64,000 bases of DNA from Ornithodoros turicata (Eukaryota; Arthropoda; Arachnida; Ixodida; Argasidae), in NCBI RefSeq assembly GCF_037126465.1, contig NC_088210.1:21911511-21975510 (forward strand). The letters run 5' to 3'. Positions 10,190-22,600 of this stretch are shown here, in pieces. Numbering within the stretch: the first letter of the stretch is position 1; the number at the start of each line of letters is the position of its first letter. A program made the position numbers and the translations under genes. The notes under the pieces were generated by a model. The model was not told where the DNA came from. It did not search any database and saw only the letters and a list, made by a program, of their open reading frames with translations.

Positions 10190-13100
10190 TGGAATGGGAC
10201 TGGAAGGAGGACCTTCGAAATTTGACCCCCGAGGACACCAACAGTTTTTACTTACCTTGCCTATGTTATACCCATTTTAACACTTTAAGCAACGAACCAA
10301 AAGTGTCTAGATTGCTCACAGCTAGTAAGAACGCATGTTCAATAGAAAGTCCTCCTTATTTCGCAGGTAGCCTGGGACTGGAAGAAGGACTTTCGAAATG
10401 TGGCCTCAGAGAACACCAGCAGGTCAGTCTTACCTGTTTTAACACTTTTAGCAAAGAAATAAAAGTGCTTAGATTCCTCACAGTAAGCACGATGCAGGGG
10501 AACTGCAGGGGTAGAAGAACCTTGAAAATTCGGCCTCAGAAATAACCAAGATGTCAGTCTTACCTTTTACTACTCATTCAACAAACACATAGATGAGCTG
10601 GAGTATATGCATATATGCTCAACAAGAGGTAGGCTTCATTTTGCAGGTGGAACTGCAGGGGTAGAAGAACCCTGGAAATTTGGCCTCAGAAAACACCAAG
10701 AGGTTAGTCTTATCTTTTCTTCCACTTTCAGCAAACAAATAGATAAGCTGGAGTGCATGCACATATGCTCAATACGAGGTGCTTTTCAATTTGAAGGTGG
10801 AATTGCAGGGCTAGAGGAACCCTGGAAATTCGGCCTCAGAAAACACCAGGAGGTTAGTCTTATCTTTTCCTCCACTTTCAGCAAACAAATAGATGAGCCG
10901 GAGAGCTGGAGTTTATGCACATATGCTCAGTACGAGGAGCTCTTCATTTTGCAGAACTGCTGTGCTAGAAGATCCCTGGAAATTCGGCCTCAGAAATAAC
11001 CAAGAGGTTAGTCTTATCTTGTTCTACACTTTCAACAAACACATAGATGAGCTGGAGTATATGCACATATGCTCAACAGGAGGTACGCTTCATTTTGCAG
11101 GTGGAACTGCAGGGCTAGAAGAACCCTGGAAATTTGGCCTCAGAAAACACCAAGAGGTTAGTCTTATCTTTTCTTCCACTTTCAGCAAACAAATAGATGA
11201 GCTGGAGTGCATGCACATATGCTCAGTACGAGCTGCTTTTCATTTTGCAGGTGGAACTGCACTGCTAGAAGATTCCTGGAAATTCTGCCTCAGAAATAAC
11301 CAAGAGGTGAGTCTTATCTTTTCCTACGCCTTCAACAAACAGATAGATGAGCTGGAGTATATGCTCATATGCTCAGTACGAGGTGCTCTTCATTTTGCAG
11401 GTGGAACTGCAGTGGTAGAAGATCCCTGGAAATTCTGCCTCAGAAATAACCAAGAGGTGAGTCTTATCTTTTCCTACACCTTCAACAAACAGATAGATGA
11501 GCTGGAGTATATGCTCATATGCTCAGTACGAGCTGCTTTTCATTTTGCAGGTGGAACTGCAGTGGTATAAGAACCCTGGGAATTCGGCCTCAGAAATAAC
11601 CAAGAGGTGAGTCTTATCTTTTCCTACACCTTCAACAAACAGATAGATGAGCTGGAGTATATGCTCATATGCTCAGTACGAGGTGCTCTTCATTTTGCAG
11701 GTGGAACTGCAGTGGTAGAAGATCCCTGGAAATTCTGCCTCAGAAATAACCAAGAGGTGAGTCTTATCTTTTCCTACACCTTCAACAAACAGATAGATGA
11801 GCTGGAGTATATGCTCATATGCTCAGTACGAGCTGCTTTTCATTTTGCAGGTGGAACTGCACTGCTAGAAGATTCCTGGAAATTCTGCCTCAGAAATAAC
11901 CAAGAGGTGAGTCTTATCTTTTCCTACACCTTCAACAAACAGATAGATGAGCTGGAGTATATGCTCATATGCTCAGTACGAGGTGCTCTTCATTTTGCAG
12001 GTGGAACTGCACTGCTAGAAGATTCCTGGAAATTCTGCCTCAGAAATAACCAAGAGGTGAGTCTTATCTTTTCCTACACCTTCAACAAACAGATAGATGA
12101 GCTGGAGTATATGCTCATATGCTCAGTACGAGGTGCTCTTCATTTTGCAGGTGGAACTGCAGTGGTAGAAGATCCCTGGAAATTCTGCCTCAGAAATAAC
12201 CAAGAGGTGAGTCTTATCTTTTCCTACACCTTCAACAAACAAATAGATGAGCTGGAGTGCATGCTCATATGTTCAGTAAGAGGTGCTCTTCATTTTGCAA
12301 GTGGAACTGCAGTGGTAGAAGATCCCTGGAAATTCTGCCTCAGAAATAACCAAGAGGTGAGTCTTATCTTTTCCTACACCTTCAACAAACAAATAGATGA
12401 GCTGGAGTGCATGCTCATATGTTCAGTAAGAGGTGCTCTTCATTTTGCAGGTGGAACTGCAGTGGTAGAAGATCCCTGGAAATTCTGCCTCAGAAATAAC
12501 CAAGAGGTGAGTCTTATCTTTTCCTACACCTTCAACAAACAGATAGATGAGCTGGAGTATATGCTCATATGCTCAGTACGAGCTGCTTTTCATTTTGCAG
12601 GTGGAACTGCACTGCTAGAAGATTCCTGGAAATTCTGCCTCAGAAATAACCAAGAGGTGAGTCTTATCTTTTCCTACACCTTCAACAAACAGATAGATGA
12701 GCTGGAGTATATGCTCATATGCTCAGTACGAGGTGCTCTTCATTTTGCAGGTGGAACTGCACTGCTAGAAGATTCCTGGAAATTCTGCCTCAGAAATAAC
12801 CAAGAGGTGAGTCTTATATTTTCCTACACCTTCAACAAACAGATAGATGAGCTGGAGTATATGCTCATATGCTCAGTACGAGGTGCTCTTCATTTTGCAG
12901 GTGGAACTGCAGTGGTAGAAGATCCCTGGAAATTCTGCCTCAGAAATAACCAAGAGGTGAGTCTTATCTTTTCCTACAGCTTCAACAAACAGATAGATGA
13001 GCTGGAGTATATGCTCATATGCTCAGTACGAGCTGCTTTTCATTTTGCAGGTGGAACTGCACTGCTAGAAGATTCCTGGAAATTCTGCCTCAGAAATAAC

Positions 13101-15165
13101 CAAGAGGTGAGTCTTATCTTTTCCTACACCTTCAACAAACAGATAGATGAGCTGGAGTATATGCTCATATGCTCAGTACGAGGTGCTCTTCATTTTGCAG
13201 GTGGAACTGCAGTGGTAGAAGATCCCTGGAAATTCTGCCTCAGAAATAACCAAGAGGTGGGTCTTATCTTTTCCTACACCTTCAACAAACAGATAGATGA
13301 GCTGGAGTATATGCTCCTATGCTCAGTACGAGGTGCTCTTCATTTTGCAGGTGGAACTGCAGTGGTAGAAGATCCCTGGAAATTCTGCCTCAGAAATAAC
13401 CAAGAGGTGAGTCTTATCTTTTCCTACACCTTCAACAAACAGATAGATTAGCTGGAGTATATGCTCATATGTTCAGTAAGAGGTGCTCTTCATTTTGCAG
13501 GTGGAACTGCAGTGGTAGAAGATCCCTGGAAATTCTGCCTCAGAAATAACCAAGAGGTGAGTCTTATCTTTTCCTACACTTTCAACAAACAGATAGATGA
13601 GCTGGAGTATATGCTCATATGCTCAGTACGAGGTGCTCTTCATTTTGCAGGTGGAACTGCAGTGGTAGAAGATCCCTGGAAATTCTGCCTCAGAAATCAC
13701 CAAGAGGTGAGTCTTATCTTTTCCTACACCTTCAACAAACAGATAGATGAACTGGAGTATATGCACATATGCTCAGTACGAGATGCTCTTCATTTTGCCG
13801 GTGGAACTGCAGGGCTAGAAGATCCCTGGAAATTCAGCCCCAGAAATAACCAAGAGGTGAGTCTTATCTTTTCCTACACCTTCAACAAACAGATAGGTGA
13901 ACTGGAGTATATGCACATATGCTCAGTACGAGATGCTCTTCATTTTGCCGGTGGAACTGCAGGGCTAGAAGATCCCTGGAAATTCAGCCCCAGAAATAAC
14001 CAAGAGGTGAGTCTTATCTTTTCTTCCACTTTCAGCAAACAAATAGGTGAGCTGGAGTATATGGACTTATGCTCATTAGGACGTGCTCTACATTTTGCAG
14101 GTGTAATTGCAGGGGTACAAGAAGCCTGGAAATTTGGCCTCAGAAAACAGCAAGAGGTTAGTCTTATATTTTCCTACACTTTCAACAGATAGATAGATGA
14201 GCTGGAGTGTATGCACATATGCTCAGAACGGGGTGCTCTTCATTTTGCACGTGGAACTGCAGGAGTACAAGAAGCCTGGAAATTCGGCCTCAGAAAACAG
14301 CAAGGGGTTAATCTTATCTTTTCCACCTTCAGCAAACAAATAGATGAGCTGGAGTATATGCACATATGCTCAGTAGGAGGTGCTCTTCATTTTGCAGGTG
14401 GAGCTGCAGTGGTAGAAGATCCCTGGAAATTCGGCCTCAGAAATAACCAAGAGGTGAGTCCTATCCTACAATTTCAACAAACAGATAGATGAGCTGGAGT
14501 ATATGCTCATATGCTCAGTAAGAGGTGCTCTTCATTTTGCAGGTGGAACTGCAGGGCTAGAAGATCCCTGGAAATTCAGCCCCAGAAATAACCAAGAGGT
14601 TCGTCTTATCCCTTTCTACAATTTCAACAAACAGATAGATGAGCTGGAGTATATGCACATATGCTCAGTACGAGGTGCTCTTCATTTTGCAGGTGGAACT
14701 GCACTGCTAGAAGATCCCTGGAAATTCAGCCTCAGAAATAACCAAGAGGTGAGTCTTATCTTTTCCTACATCTTCAACAAACCGATAGATGAGCTGGAGT
14801 ATGTGCACATATGCTGAGTACGAGGTGCTCTTCATTTTCCAGATGGAACTGCAGGGGGAACCCTGGAAATTCGGCCTCAGAAATAACCAAGAGGTGAGTC
14901 TTATCTTTTCCTACACTTTCAACACACAGATAGATGAGCTGTAGTATATGCACATATGCTCAGTACGAGGTGCTCTTCATTTTGCAGGCGGAACTGCAGT
15001 GCTAGAAGATCCCTGGAAATTCGGCCGCAGAAATAACCAAGAGGTGAGTCTTATCTTTTCCTACACTTTCAGCAAATAGATGAGCTGGAGTATATGCACA
15101 TATGCTCAGTAGGAGGTGTTCTTCATTTTACAGGTGAAACTGCAGGGGTAGAAGAACCCTGGAAA
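10190..15165 (+). repeat. Satellite array A, 150-bp monomer, plus orientation
   Basis: About 33 head-to-tail units. The period is exactly 150 bp through the homogeneous core (for example AGATAGATGAGCTGGAG at 11341, 11491, 11641 and 11791). A unit reads CATTTTGCAG-GTGGAACTGCA...CCTGGAAATTC.GCCTCAGAAATAACCAAGAG-GTGAGTCTTATC. It therefore carries a pyrimidine-rich AG (acceptor-like) and a GTGAGT (donor-like) 56 bp apart. Units are most alike at 11.3-13.8 kb and more diverged at both ends. Because 150 is divisible by 3, one frame stays open over many units (longest 11607-13451, 50 residues per unit). Two common variants alternate (AVVEDPWK with RGALHF; ALLEDSWK with RAAFHF). Confidence 0.95.
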
Positions 15166-15764
15166 TTAGGTTATAATGTTTTCTCCTGTTCCTTTTTTTT
15201 TTCTTTTTCCCTGTGATTCTGCTTAAAGTTTCAATTGATTAGCAGCGTATGTATGTTTATGTCGGAGTCTCTGAATAAATCTGTAGGGTGACACTTCCCA
15301 GTTGTGTTGTTGCTGTCTGTCGTCCGGTCCTTGACTGCTTGTGCTTAATGTGCACTAGATTTCAACACTCGTGAAGCACCCTGGAAATTCGGCTTCATAA
15401 AACACCAAGAGTCACAGTATTCGGTATCTTGCAGGTAAAATGGCGCAGGAAGAAGGATCTACGAATACAGGCCTCCGAAGCTTCAAACTCCAGCCGTAAT
15501 ATATAGGCTCTCTTTTCATTCAAATGGATCCGGTCCGCGTTGAATAAAATTTATTGATAACACCGTGATCCTGAAGAAAACATGGGTAATTAAGAATGCT
15601 GGAAAGGTAAGCGGCCCTTGCCTAGATGGTGCTAAAACTGTTGAAGAAAAGTGTCCCCCGTAAACAAAAAAGAAGGGTGAGAAGGATAGTATCACCCTCC
15701 CCCTTACGACATTCTAGACCTAATTCTTCCGCCTGAAAACCTTGCTCAGATCTATCCAGGGGAA

Positions 15765-15840
15765 TGGACTCGTCCTGCAGGGTGGTAAAGGACACCCCCA
15801 TGGTCGAGTCCATTTTATCAATGGACTCGACCATGGGCTC
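15765..15840. repeat. Perfect hairpin CCATGGTCGAGTCCAT / ATGGACTCGACCATGG
   Basis: Arms at about 15798-15813 and 15821-15836 are exact reverse complements around TTTATCA. A third copy of the half-site (ATGGACTCGTCC) lies just upstream at 15764. The same half-site recurs at 16138-16276. Confidence 0.85.
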
Positions 15841-15939
15841 AGTAGAATAGGCGCAACTAGCATTCTTCGCACCCAAATCGTACATTTTTTATGCAAAACA
15901 CGTCGCGCCCCCTAGCGGGGACGTCCGGAACTAATTCAA

Positions 15940-16128
15940 GGCCACGTTTGAGGTCAAACAAGGTTATCCAAGGTCAAACAAGGTCAAACAAGGTCAATCA
16001 AGGTCAAACGGTATTAAATTTTTTGGGCCGTTTTTCGAGAAAAAGTTTCGAGTTTGAAGGTCGTTCTAGAGGTCAAATAGAGGTCAAATAGAGGTCATTC
16101 AGGGTCGTTCAAGGTCAATCAAGGTGAC
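15940..16128 (+). repeat. Cluster of AGGTCA direct repeats
   Basis: Roughly a dozen copies of (A)AGGTCA or close variants in direct orientation, in two blocks (15940-16010 and 16058-16128). In the first block spacing is mostly 10 bp, that is AGGTCA-AACA-AGGTCA, a DR4 arrangement; in the second it is 11 bp (AGGTCA-AATAG-AGGTCA, DR5). The motif equals the nuclear-receptor half-site, but a simple minisatellite explains it equally well. Confidence 0.8.
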
Positions 16129-16135
16129 TTCTAGG

Positions 16136-16280
16136 AAATGGACTCGTCCGGGGGGGGAAAGGCCACCCCTCGGGCGAGTTCATTAATGGACTCGTCGGAG
16201 GGGCGTCCTTTCCCTCCCCGGACGAGTCCATTAATGGACTCGTCCAAGGGGTGTACCTCCTGCTGGAAGAGTCCATTTTC
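16136..16280. repeat. Alternating inverted ATGGACTCGTCC units
   Basis: Four ATGGACTCGTC(C/G) or reverse-complement GACGAGTCCATTAAT junctions alternate in orientation (ATGGACTCGTCC...GGCGAGTTCATTAATGGACTCGTCGG...GGACGAGTCCATTAATGGACTCGTCC...GAGTCCAT). This forms several overlapping hairpins of about 60 bp each with G/C-rich loops. Confidence 0.8.
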
Positions 16281-16639
16281 TGAGTTTGCTTTTTATGGTC
16301 TTCTGCAGCATTTTCGTGAGGTGGCGCTGCACTTTCGTAAGAGTACATATTACGCAATTTGATTACAGGGCTCGAGATGTTTGGAAAGTCCGGTTCCTAC
16401 AACCAGCACTGCTTAATATTCAATTCTGTAAGTCATCTAAGACTAGACCACTCACCTTTCATCGTTTACCAAACATTCTGCACTTTGCCATCAGGACCCA
16501 TGTTTTATATGACCTGAATTAATTTTATTAAACATTCGCTCAAAGACACACAAAGTTTAATCACATAAATGCAACTGAATAACCATTACAAACGAATTGA
16601 CACTCGACATTAAGTTTTGGAGTCTTCCGTTGCGAAACT

Positions 16640-19600
16640 GGGAGAACCCACCATCCTGTCCGTTTTATCTGTGTTTGCTGCAACCAAATTTTGGTGGTCG
16701 TTCTTCCTGTCACATTTCACCTGCAAAATAAAGAGCTGAATATGTGTGCTTAGTTTTAGCTCAGTAGGGGCACTTTTATTATTTCACTAAACATGAAAAA
16801 GAAGGCAAGACTGACCTCTGTCTCTTCTGATGCCAAATTTTGGTGGTCGTTCTTCCCGTCCCATTTCACCTGCAGAATAAAGAGCTGAATATGTGTGCTT
16901 AGTCTCAGCTCAATAGGAGCACTTTTATTATTTCACTGAACATAGAAAAGAAGGTAAAACTGACCTCTTTGTCTCTTCTGAGGGCAAATTTTGGTGGTCG
17001 TTCTTCCTGCCCCTGCTCACATACAGAATAAAAAGCTGTATATGTCTGCTCAGTTTCAGCTCAATAGGAACATTGTTATTGTTTCACTGAACATAGAAAA
17101 GAAGGCAAGACTGACCTCTTTGTCTCTTCTGAGGCCAAATTCTGGTGGTCGTTCTTCCTGTCCCTGCTCACCTGCCGAATAAAGAGCTGTATATGTGTGC
17201 TCAGTTTCAGCTCAATAGGAACAGTTTTATTATTTCACTGAACATAGAAAAGAAGGCAAGACTGACCTCTGTCTCTTCTGAGGCCAAATTTTGGTGGTCG
17301 TTCTTCCTGTCCCATTTCACCTGCAGAATAAACAGCTGAATATGTCTGCTTAGTTTCTGCTCCCTAGGAGCACTTTTATTATTTCACTGAACATGGAGAA
17401 GAAGGTAAGACTGACCTCTGTCTCTTCTGAGGCCAAATTTTGGTGGTCGTTCTTCCTGTCCCATTTCATCTGCAGAATAAAGAGCAGAATATGTATGCTT
17501 AGTTTCAGCTCAATAGGAGCACTTCCATTATTTCACTGAACATAGAAAAGAAGGCAAGACTGACCTCTTTGTCTCTTCTGGTGCCAAATTTTGGTGGTCG
17601 TTCTTCCCGTCCCATTTCACCTGCAGAATAAAAGCTGAGTATGTGTGCTAAGTTTCAGCTCAATAGGAGCACTTTCATTATTTCACTGAACATAGAAAAG
17701 AAGGTAAGACTGACCTCTTTGTCTCTTCTGAGGCCAAATTTTGGTGGCCGTTCTTCCTGTACCTGTTCACCTGCAGAATAATGAGCTGAATATGTGTGCT
17801 TAGTTTCAGCTCAATAGGAGCACTTTTATTATTTCACTGAACATAGAAAACAAGGTAAGACTGACCTCTGTCTCTTCTGAGGCCAAATTTTGGTGGTCGT
17901 TCTTCCTATCCCATTTCATCTGCAGAATAAAGAGCTGAATATGTGTGCTTAGTTTCTGCTCCCTAGGAGCACTTTTATTCTTTCACTGAACATAGAAAAC
18001 AAGGTAAGACTGACCTCTGTCTCTTCTGAGGCCAAATTTTGGTGGTCGTTCTTCCTATCCCATTTCATCTGCAGAATAAAGAGCTGAATATGTGTGCTTA
18101 GTTTCTGCTCCCTAGGAGCACTTTTATTCTTTCACTGAACATAGAAAAGAAGGCAAGACTGACCTCTGTCTCTTCTGAGGCCAAATTTTGGTGGTCGTTC
18201 TTCCTGTCCCATTTCACCTGCAGAATAAAGAGCTGAATATGTCTGCTTAGTTTCTGCTCCCTAGGAGCACTTTTATTATTTCACTGAACATGGAAAAGAA
18301 GGTAAGACTGACCTCTGTCTCTTCTGAGGCCAAATTTTGGTGGTCGTTCTTCCTGTCCCATTTCATCTGCAGAATAAAGAGCTGAATATGTATGCTTCGT
18401 TTCAGCTCAATAGGAACGCTTTTATTATTTCACTGAACATGGAGAAGAAGGTAAGACTGACCTCTGTCTCTTCTGAGGCCAAATTTTGGTGGTCGTTCTT
18501 CCTGTCCCATTTCATCTGCAGAATAAAGAGCTGAATATGTATGCTTAGTTTCAGCTCAATAGGAACGCTTTTATTAGTTCACTGAACATGGAGAAGAAGG
18601 TAAGACTGACCTCTGTCTCTTCTGAGGCCAAATTTTGGTGGTCGTTCTTCCTGTCCCATTTCATCTGCAGAATAAAGAGCTGAATATGTATGCTTAGTTT
18701 CAGCTCAATAGGAACGCTTTTATTATTTCACTGAACATGGAGAAGAAGGTAAGACTGACCTTTTTGTCTCTTCTGATGCCAAATTTTGGTGGTCTTTCTT
18801 GCTGTCCCATTTCACCTGCAGAATAAAGAGCTGAATATGTGTGCTTAGTCTCAGCTCAATAGGAGCACTTTTATTATTTCACTGAACATGGAGAAGAAGG
18901 TAAGACTGACCTCTGTCTCTTCTGAGGCCAAATTTTGGTGGTCGTTCTTCCTGTCCCATTTCACCTGCAGAATAAACAGCTGAATATGTCTGCTTAGTTT
19001 CTGCTCCCTAGGAGCACTTTTATTATTTCACTGAACATGGAGAAGAAGGTAAGACTGACCTCTGTCTCTTCTGAGGCCAAATTTTGGTGGTCGTTCTTCC
19101 TGTCCCATTTCATCTGCAGAATAAAGAGCAGAATATGTATGCTTAGTTTCAGCTCAATAGGAGCACTTCCATTATTTCACTGAACATAGAAAAGAAGGCA
19201 AGACTGACCTCTGTCTCTTCTGGTGCCAAATTTTGGTGGTCGTTCTTCCCGTCCCATTTCACCTGCAGAATAAAAGCTGAGTATGTGTGCTAAGTTTCAG
19301 CTCAATAGGAGCACTTTCATTATTTCACTGAACATAGAAAAGAAGGTAAGACTGACCTCTTTGTCTCTTCTGAGGCCAAATTTTGGTGGCCGTTCTTCCT
19401 GTACCTGTTCACCTGCAGAATAATGAGCTGAATATGTGTGCTTAGTTTCAGCTCAATAGGAGCACTTTTATTATTTCACTGAACATAGAAAACAAGGTAA
19501 GACTGACCTCTGTCTCTTCTGAGGCCAAATTTTGGTGGTCGTTCTTCCTATCCCATTTCATCTGCAGAATAAAGAGCTGAATATGTGTGCTTAGTTTCTG

Positions 19601-22600
19601 CTCCCTAGGAGCACTTTTATTCTTTCACTGAACATAGAAAAGAAGGCAAGACTGACCTCTGTCTCTTCTGAGGCCAAATTTTGGTGGTCGTTCTTCCTGT
19701 CCCATTTCATCTGCAGAATAAAGAGCTGAATATGTATGCTTCGTTTCAGCTCAATAGGAACGCTTTTATTATTTCACTGAACATGGAGAAGAAGGTAAGA
19801 CTGACCTCTGTCTCTTCTGAGGCCAAATTTTGGTGGTCGTTCTTCCTGTCCCATTTCATCTGCAGAATAAAGAGCTGAATATGTATGCTTAGTTTCAGCT
19901 CAATAGGAACGCTTTTATTAGTTCACTGAACATGGAGAAGAAGGTAAGACTGACCTCTGTCTCTTCTGAGGCCAAATTTTGGTGGTCGTTCTTCCCGTCC
20001 CATTTCACCTGCAGAATAAAAGCTGAGTATGTGTGCTAAGTTTCAGCTCAATAGGAGCACTTTCATTATTTCACTGAACATAGAAAAGGAGGTAAGACTG
20101 ACCTCTTTGTCTCTTCTGAGGCCAAATTTTGGTGGCCGTTCTTCCTGTACCTGTTCACCTGCAGAATAATGAGCTGAATATGTGTGCTTAGTTTCAGCTC
20201 AATAGGAGCACTTTTATTATTTCACTGAACATAGAAAACAAGGTAAGACTGACCTCTGTCTCTTCTGAGGCCAAATTTTGGTGGTCGTTCTTCCTATCCC
20301 ATTTCATCTGCAGAATAAAGAGCTGAATATGTGTGCTTAGTTTCTGCTCCCTAGGAGCACTTTTATTCTTTCACTGAACATAGAAAAGAAGGCAAGACTG
20401 ACCTCTGTCTCTTCTGAGGCCAAATTTTGGTGGTCGTTCTTCCTGTCCCATTTCACCTGCAGAATAAAGAGCTGAATATGTCTGCTTAGTTTCTGCTCCC
20501 TAGGAGCACTTTTATTATTTCACTGAACATGGAAAAGAAGGTAAGACTGACCTCTGTCTCTTCTGAGGCCAAATTTTGGTGGTCGTTCTTCCTGTCCCAT
20601 TTCATCTGCAGAATAAAGAGCTGAATATGTATGCTTAGTTTCAGCTCAATAGGAACGCTTTTATTATTTCACTGAACATGGAGAAGAAGGTAAGACTGAC
20701 CTCTGTCTCTTCTGAGGCCAAATTTTGGTGGTCGTTCTTCCTGTCCCATTTCATCTGCAGAATAAAGAGCTGAATATGTATGCTTAGTTTCAGCTCAATA
20801 GGAACGCTTTTATTAGTTCACTGAACATGGAGAAGAAGGTAAGACTGACCTCTGTCTCTTCTGAGGCCAAATTTTGGTGGTCGTTCTTCCTGTCCCATTT
20901 CATCTGCAGAATAAAGAGCTGAATATGTATGCTTAGTTTCAGCTCAATAGGAACGCTTTTATTATTTCACTGAACATGGAGAAGAAGGTAAGACTGACCT
21001 CTGTCTCTTCTGAGGCCAAATTTTGGTGGTCGTTCTTCCTGTCCCATTTCATCTGCAGAATAAAGAGCTGAATATGTATGCTTAGTTTCAGCTCAATAGG
21101 AACGCTTTTATTAGTTCACTGAACATGGAGAAGAAGGTAAGACTGACCTCTGTCTCTTCTGAGGCCAAATTTTGGTGGTCGTTCTTCCTGTCCCATTTCA
21201 TCTGCAGAATAAAGAGCTGAATATGTATGCTTAGTTTCAGCTCAATAGGAACGCTTTTATTATTTCACTGAACATGGAGAAGAAGGTAAGACTGACCTTT
21301 TTGTCTCTTCTGATGCCAAATTTTGGTGGTCTTTCTTGCTGTCCCATTTCACCTGCAGAATAAAGAGCTGAATATGTGTGCTTAGTCTCAGCTCAATAGG
21401 AGCACTTTCATTGTTTCACTGAACATAGTAAACAAGGTAAGACTGACCTCTTTGGCTCTTCTGAGGCCAAATTTTGGTGGTCGTTCTTCCTGCCCCTGCT
21501 CACCTGCAGAATAAAGAGCTGTATATGTGTGCTCAGTTTCAGCTCAATAGGAACATTTTTATTGTTTCACTGAACATAGAAAAGAAGGCAAGACTGACCT
21601 CTTTGTCTCTTCTGAGGCCAAATTTTGGTGGCCGTTCTTCCTGTCCCATTTCACCTGCAGAATAAAGACCTGGATATGTGTGCTTAGTTTCAGCTCAATG
21701 GGAGCACTTTCATTATTTCACTGAACATAGAAAACAAGGTAAGACTGACCTCTTTGGCTCTTCTGAGGCCAAATTTTGGTGGCCGTTCTTCCTGTACCTG
21801 TTCACCTGCAGAAAGTATGAGCTGAATATGTGTGCTTAGTTTCAGCTCAATAGGAGCACTTTCATTATTTCACTGAACATAGAAAACAAGGTAAGACTGA
21901 CCTCTTTGTCTCTTCTGAGGCCAAATTTTGGTGGCCGTTCTTCCTGTACCTGTTCACCTGCAGAATAATGAGCTGAATATGTGTGCTTAGTTTCAGCTCA
22001 ATAGGAGCACTTTCATTATTTCACTGAACATAGAAAACAAGGTAAGACTGACCTCTTTGTCTCTTCTGAGGCCAAATTTTGGTGGCCGTTCTTCCTGTAC
22101 CTGTTCACCTGCAGAATAATGAGCTGAATATGTGTGCTTAGTTTCAGCTCAATAGGAGCACTTTCATTATTTCACTGAACATAGAAAACAAGGTAAGACT
22201 GACCTCTTTGTCTCTTCTGAGGCCAAATTTTGATGGCCGTTCTTCCTGTACCTGTTCACCTGCAGAATAATGAGCTGAATATGTGTGCTTAGTTTCAGCT
22301 CAATAGGAGCACTTTCATTATTTCACTGAACATAGAAAACAAGGTAAGACTGACCTCTTTGTCTCTTCTGAGGCCAAATTTTGGTGGCCGTTCTTCCTGT
22401 CCCATTTCACCTGCAGAATAAAGACCTGAATCTGTGTGCTTAGTTTCAGCTCAATAGGAGCACTTTCATTATTTCACTGAACATAGAAAACAAGGTAAGA
22501 CTGACCTCTTTGTCTCTTCTGAGGCCAAATTTTGGTGGCCGTTCTTCCTGTACCTGTTCACCTGGAGAATAATGAGCCGAGTATGTGTGCTTAGTTTCAG

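Larger units (their letters stand above)
15166..16640. other. Centre of the giant inverted repeat (unique spacer)
   Basis: Separates the two opposed satellite arrays. It contains an AATAAATCTGTAGGGTGACA tail-like sequence (about 15270), one or two stray satellite relatives (about 15366-15510), palindromes with the core ATGGACTCG, and AGGTCA repeats (separate entries). No protein gene was recognised. A small minus-strand frame (15622-15885) overlaps the palindrome and is not credible. Confidence 0.6.

Noticed and set aside
11607..13451. Secreted or structural repeat-protein gene
   Set aside because: No start context, signal peptide or terminal exon; the homologous array B has lost the frame by its 149/151-bp period.
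10190..15165. CRISPR array
   Set aside because: Units are contiguous 150-bp satellite monomers without unique spacers, in a eukaryotic genome.
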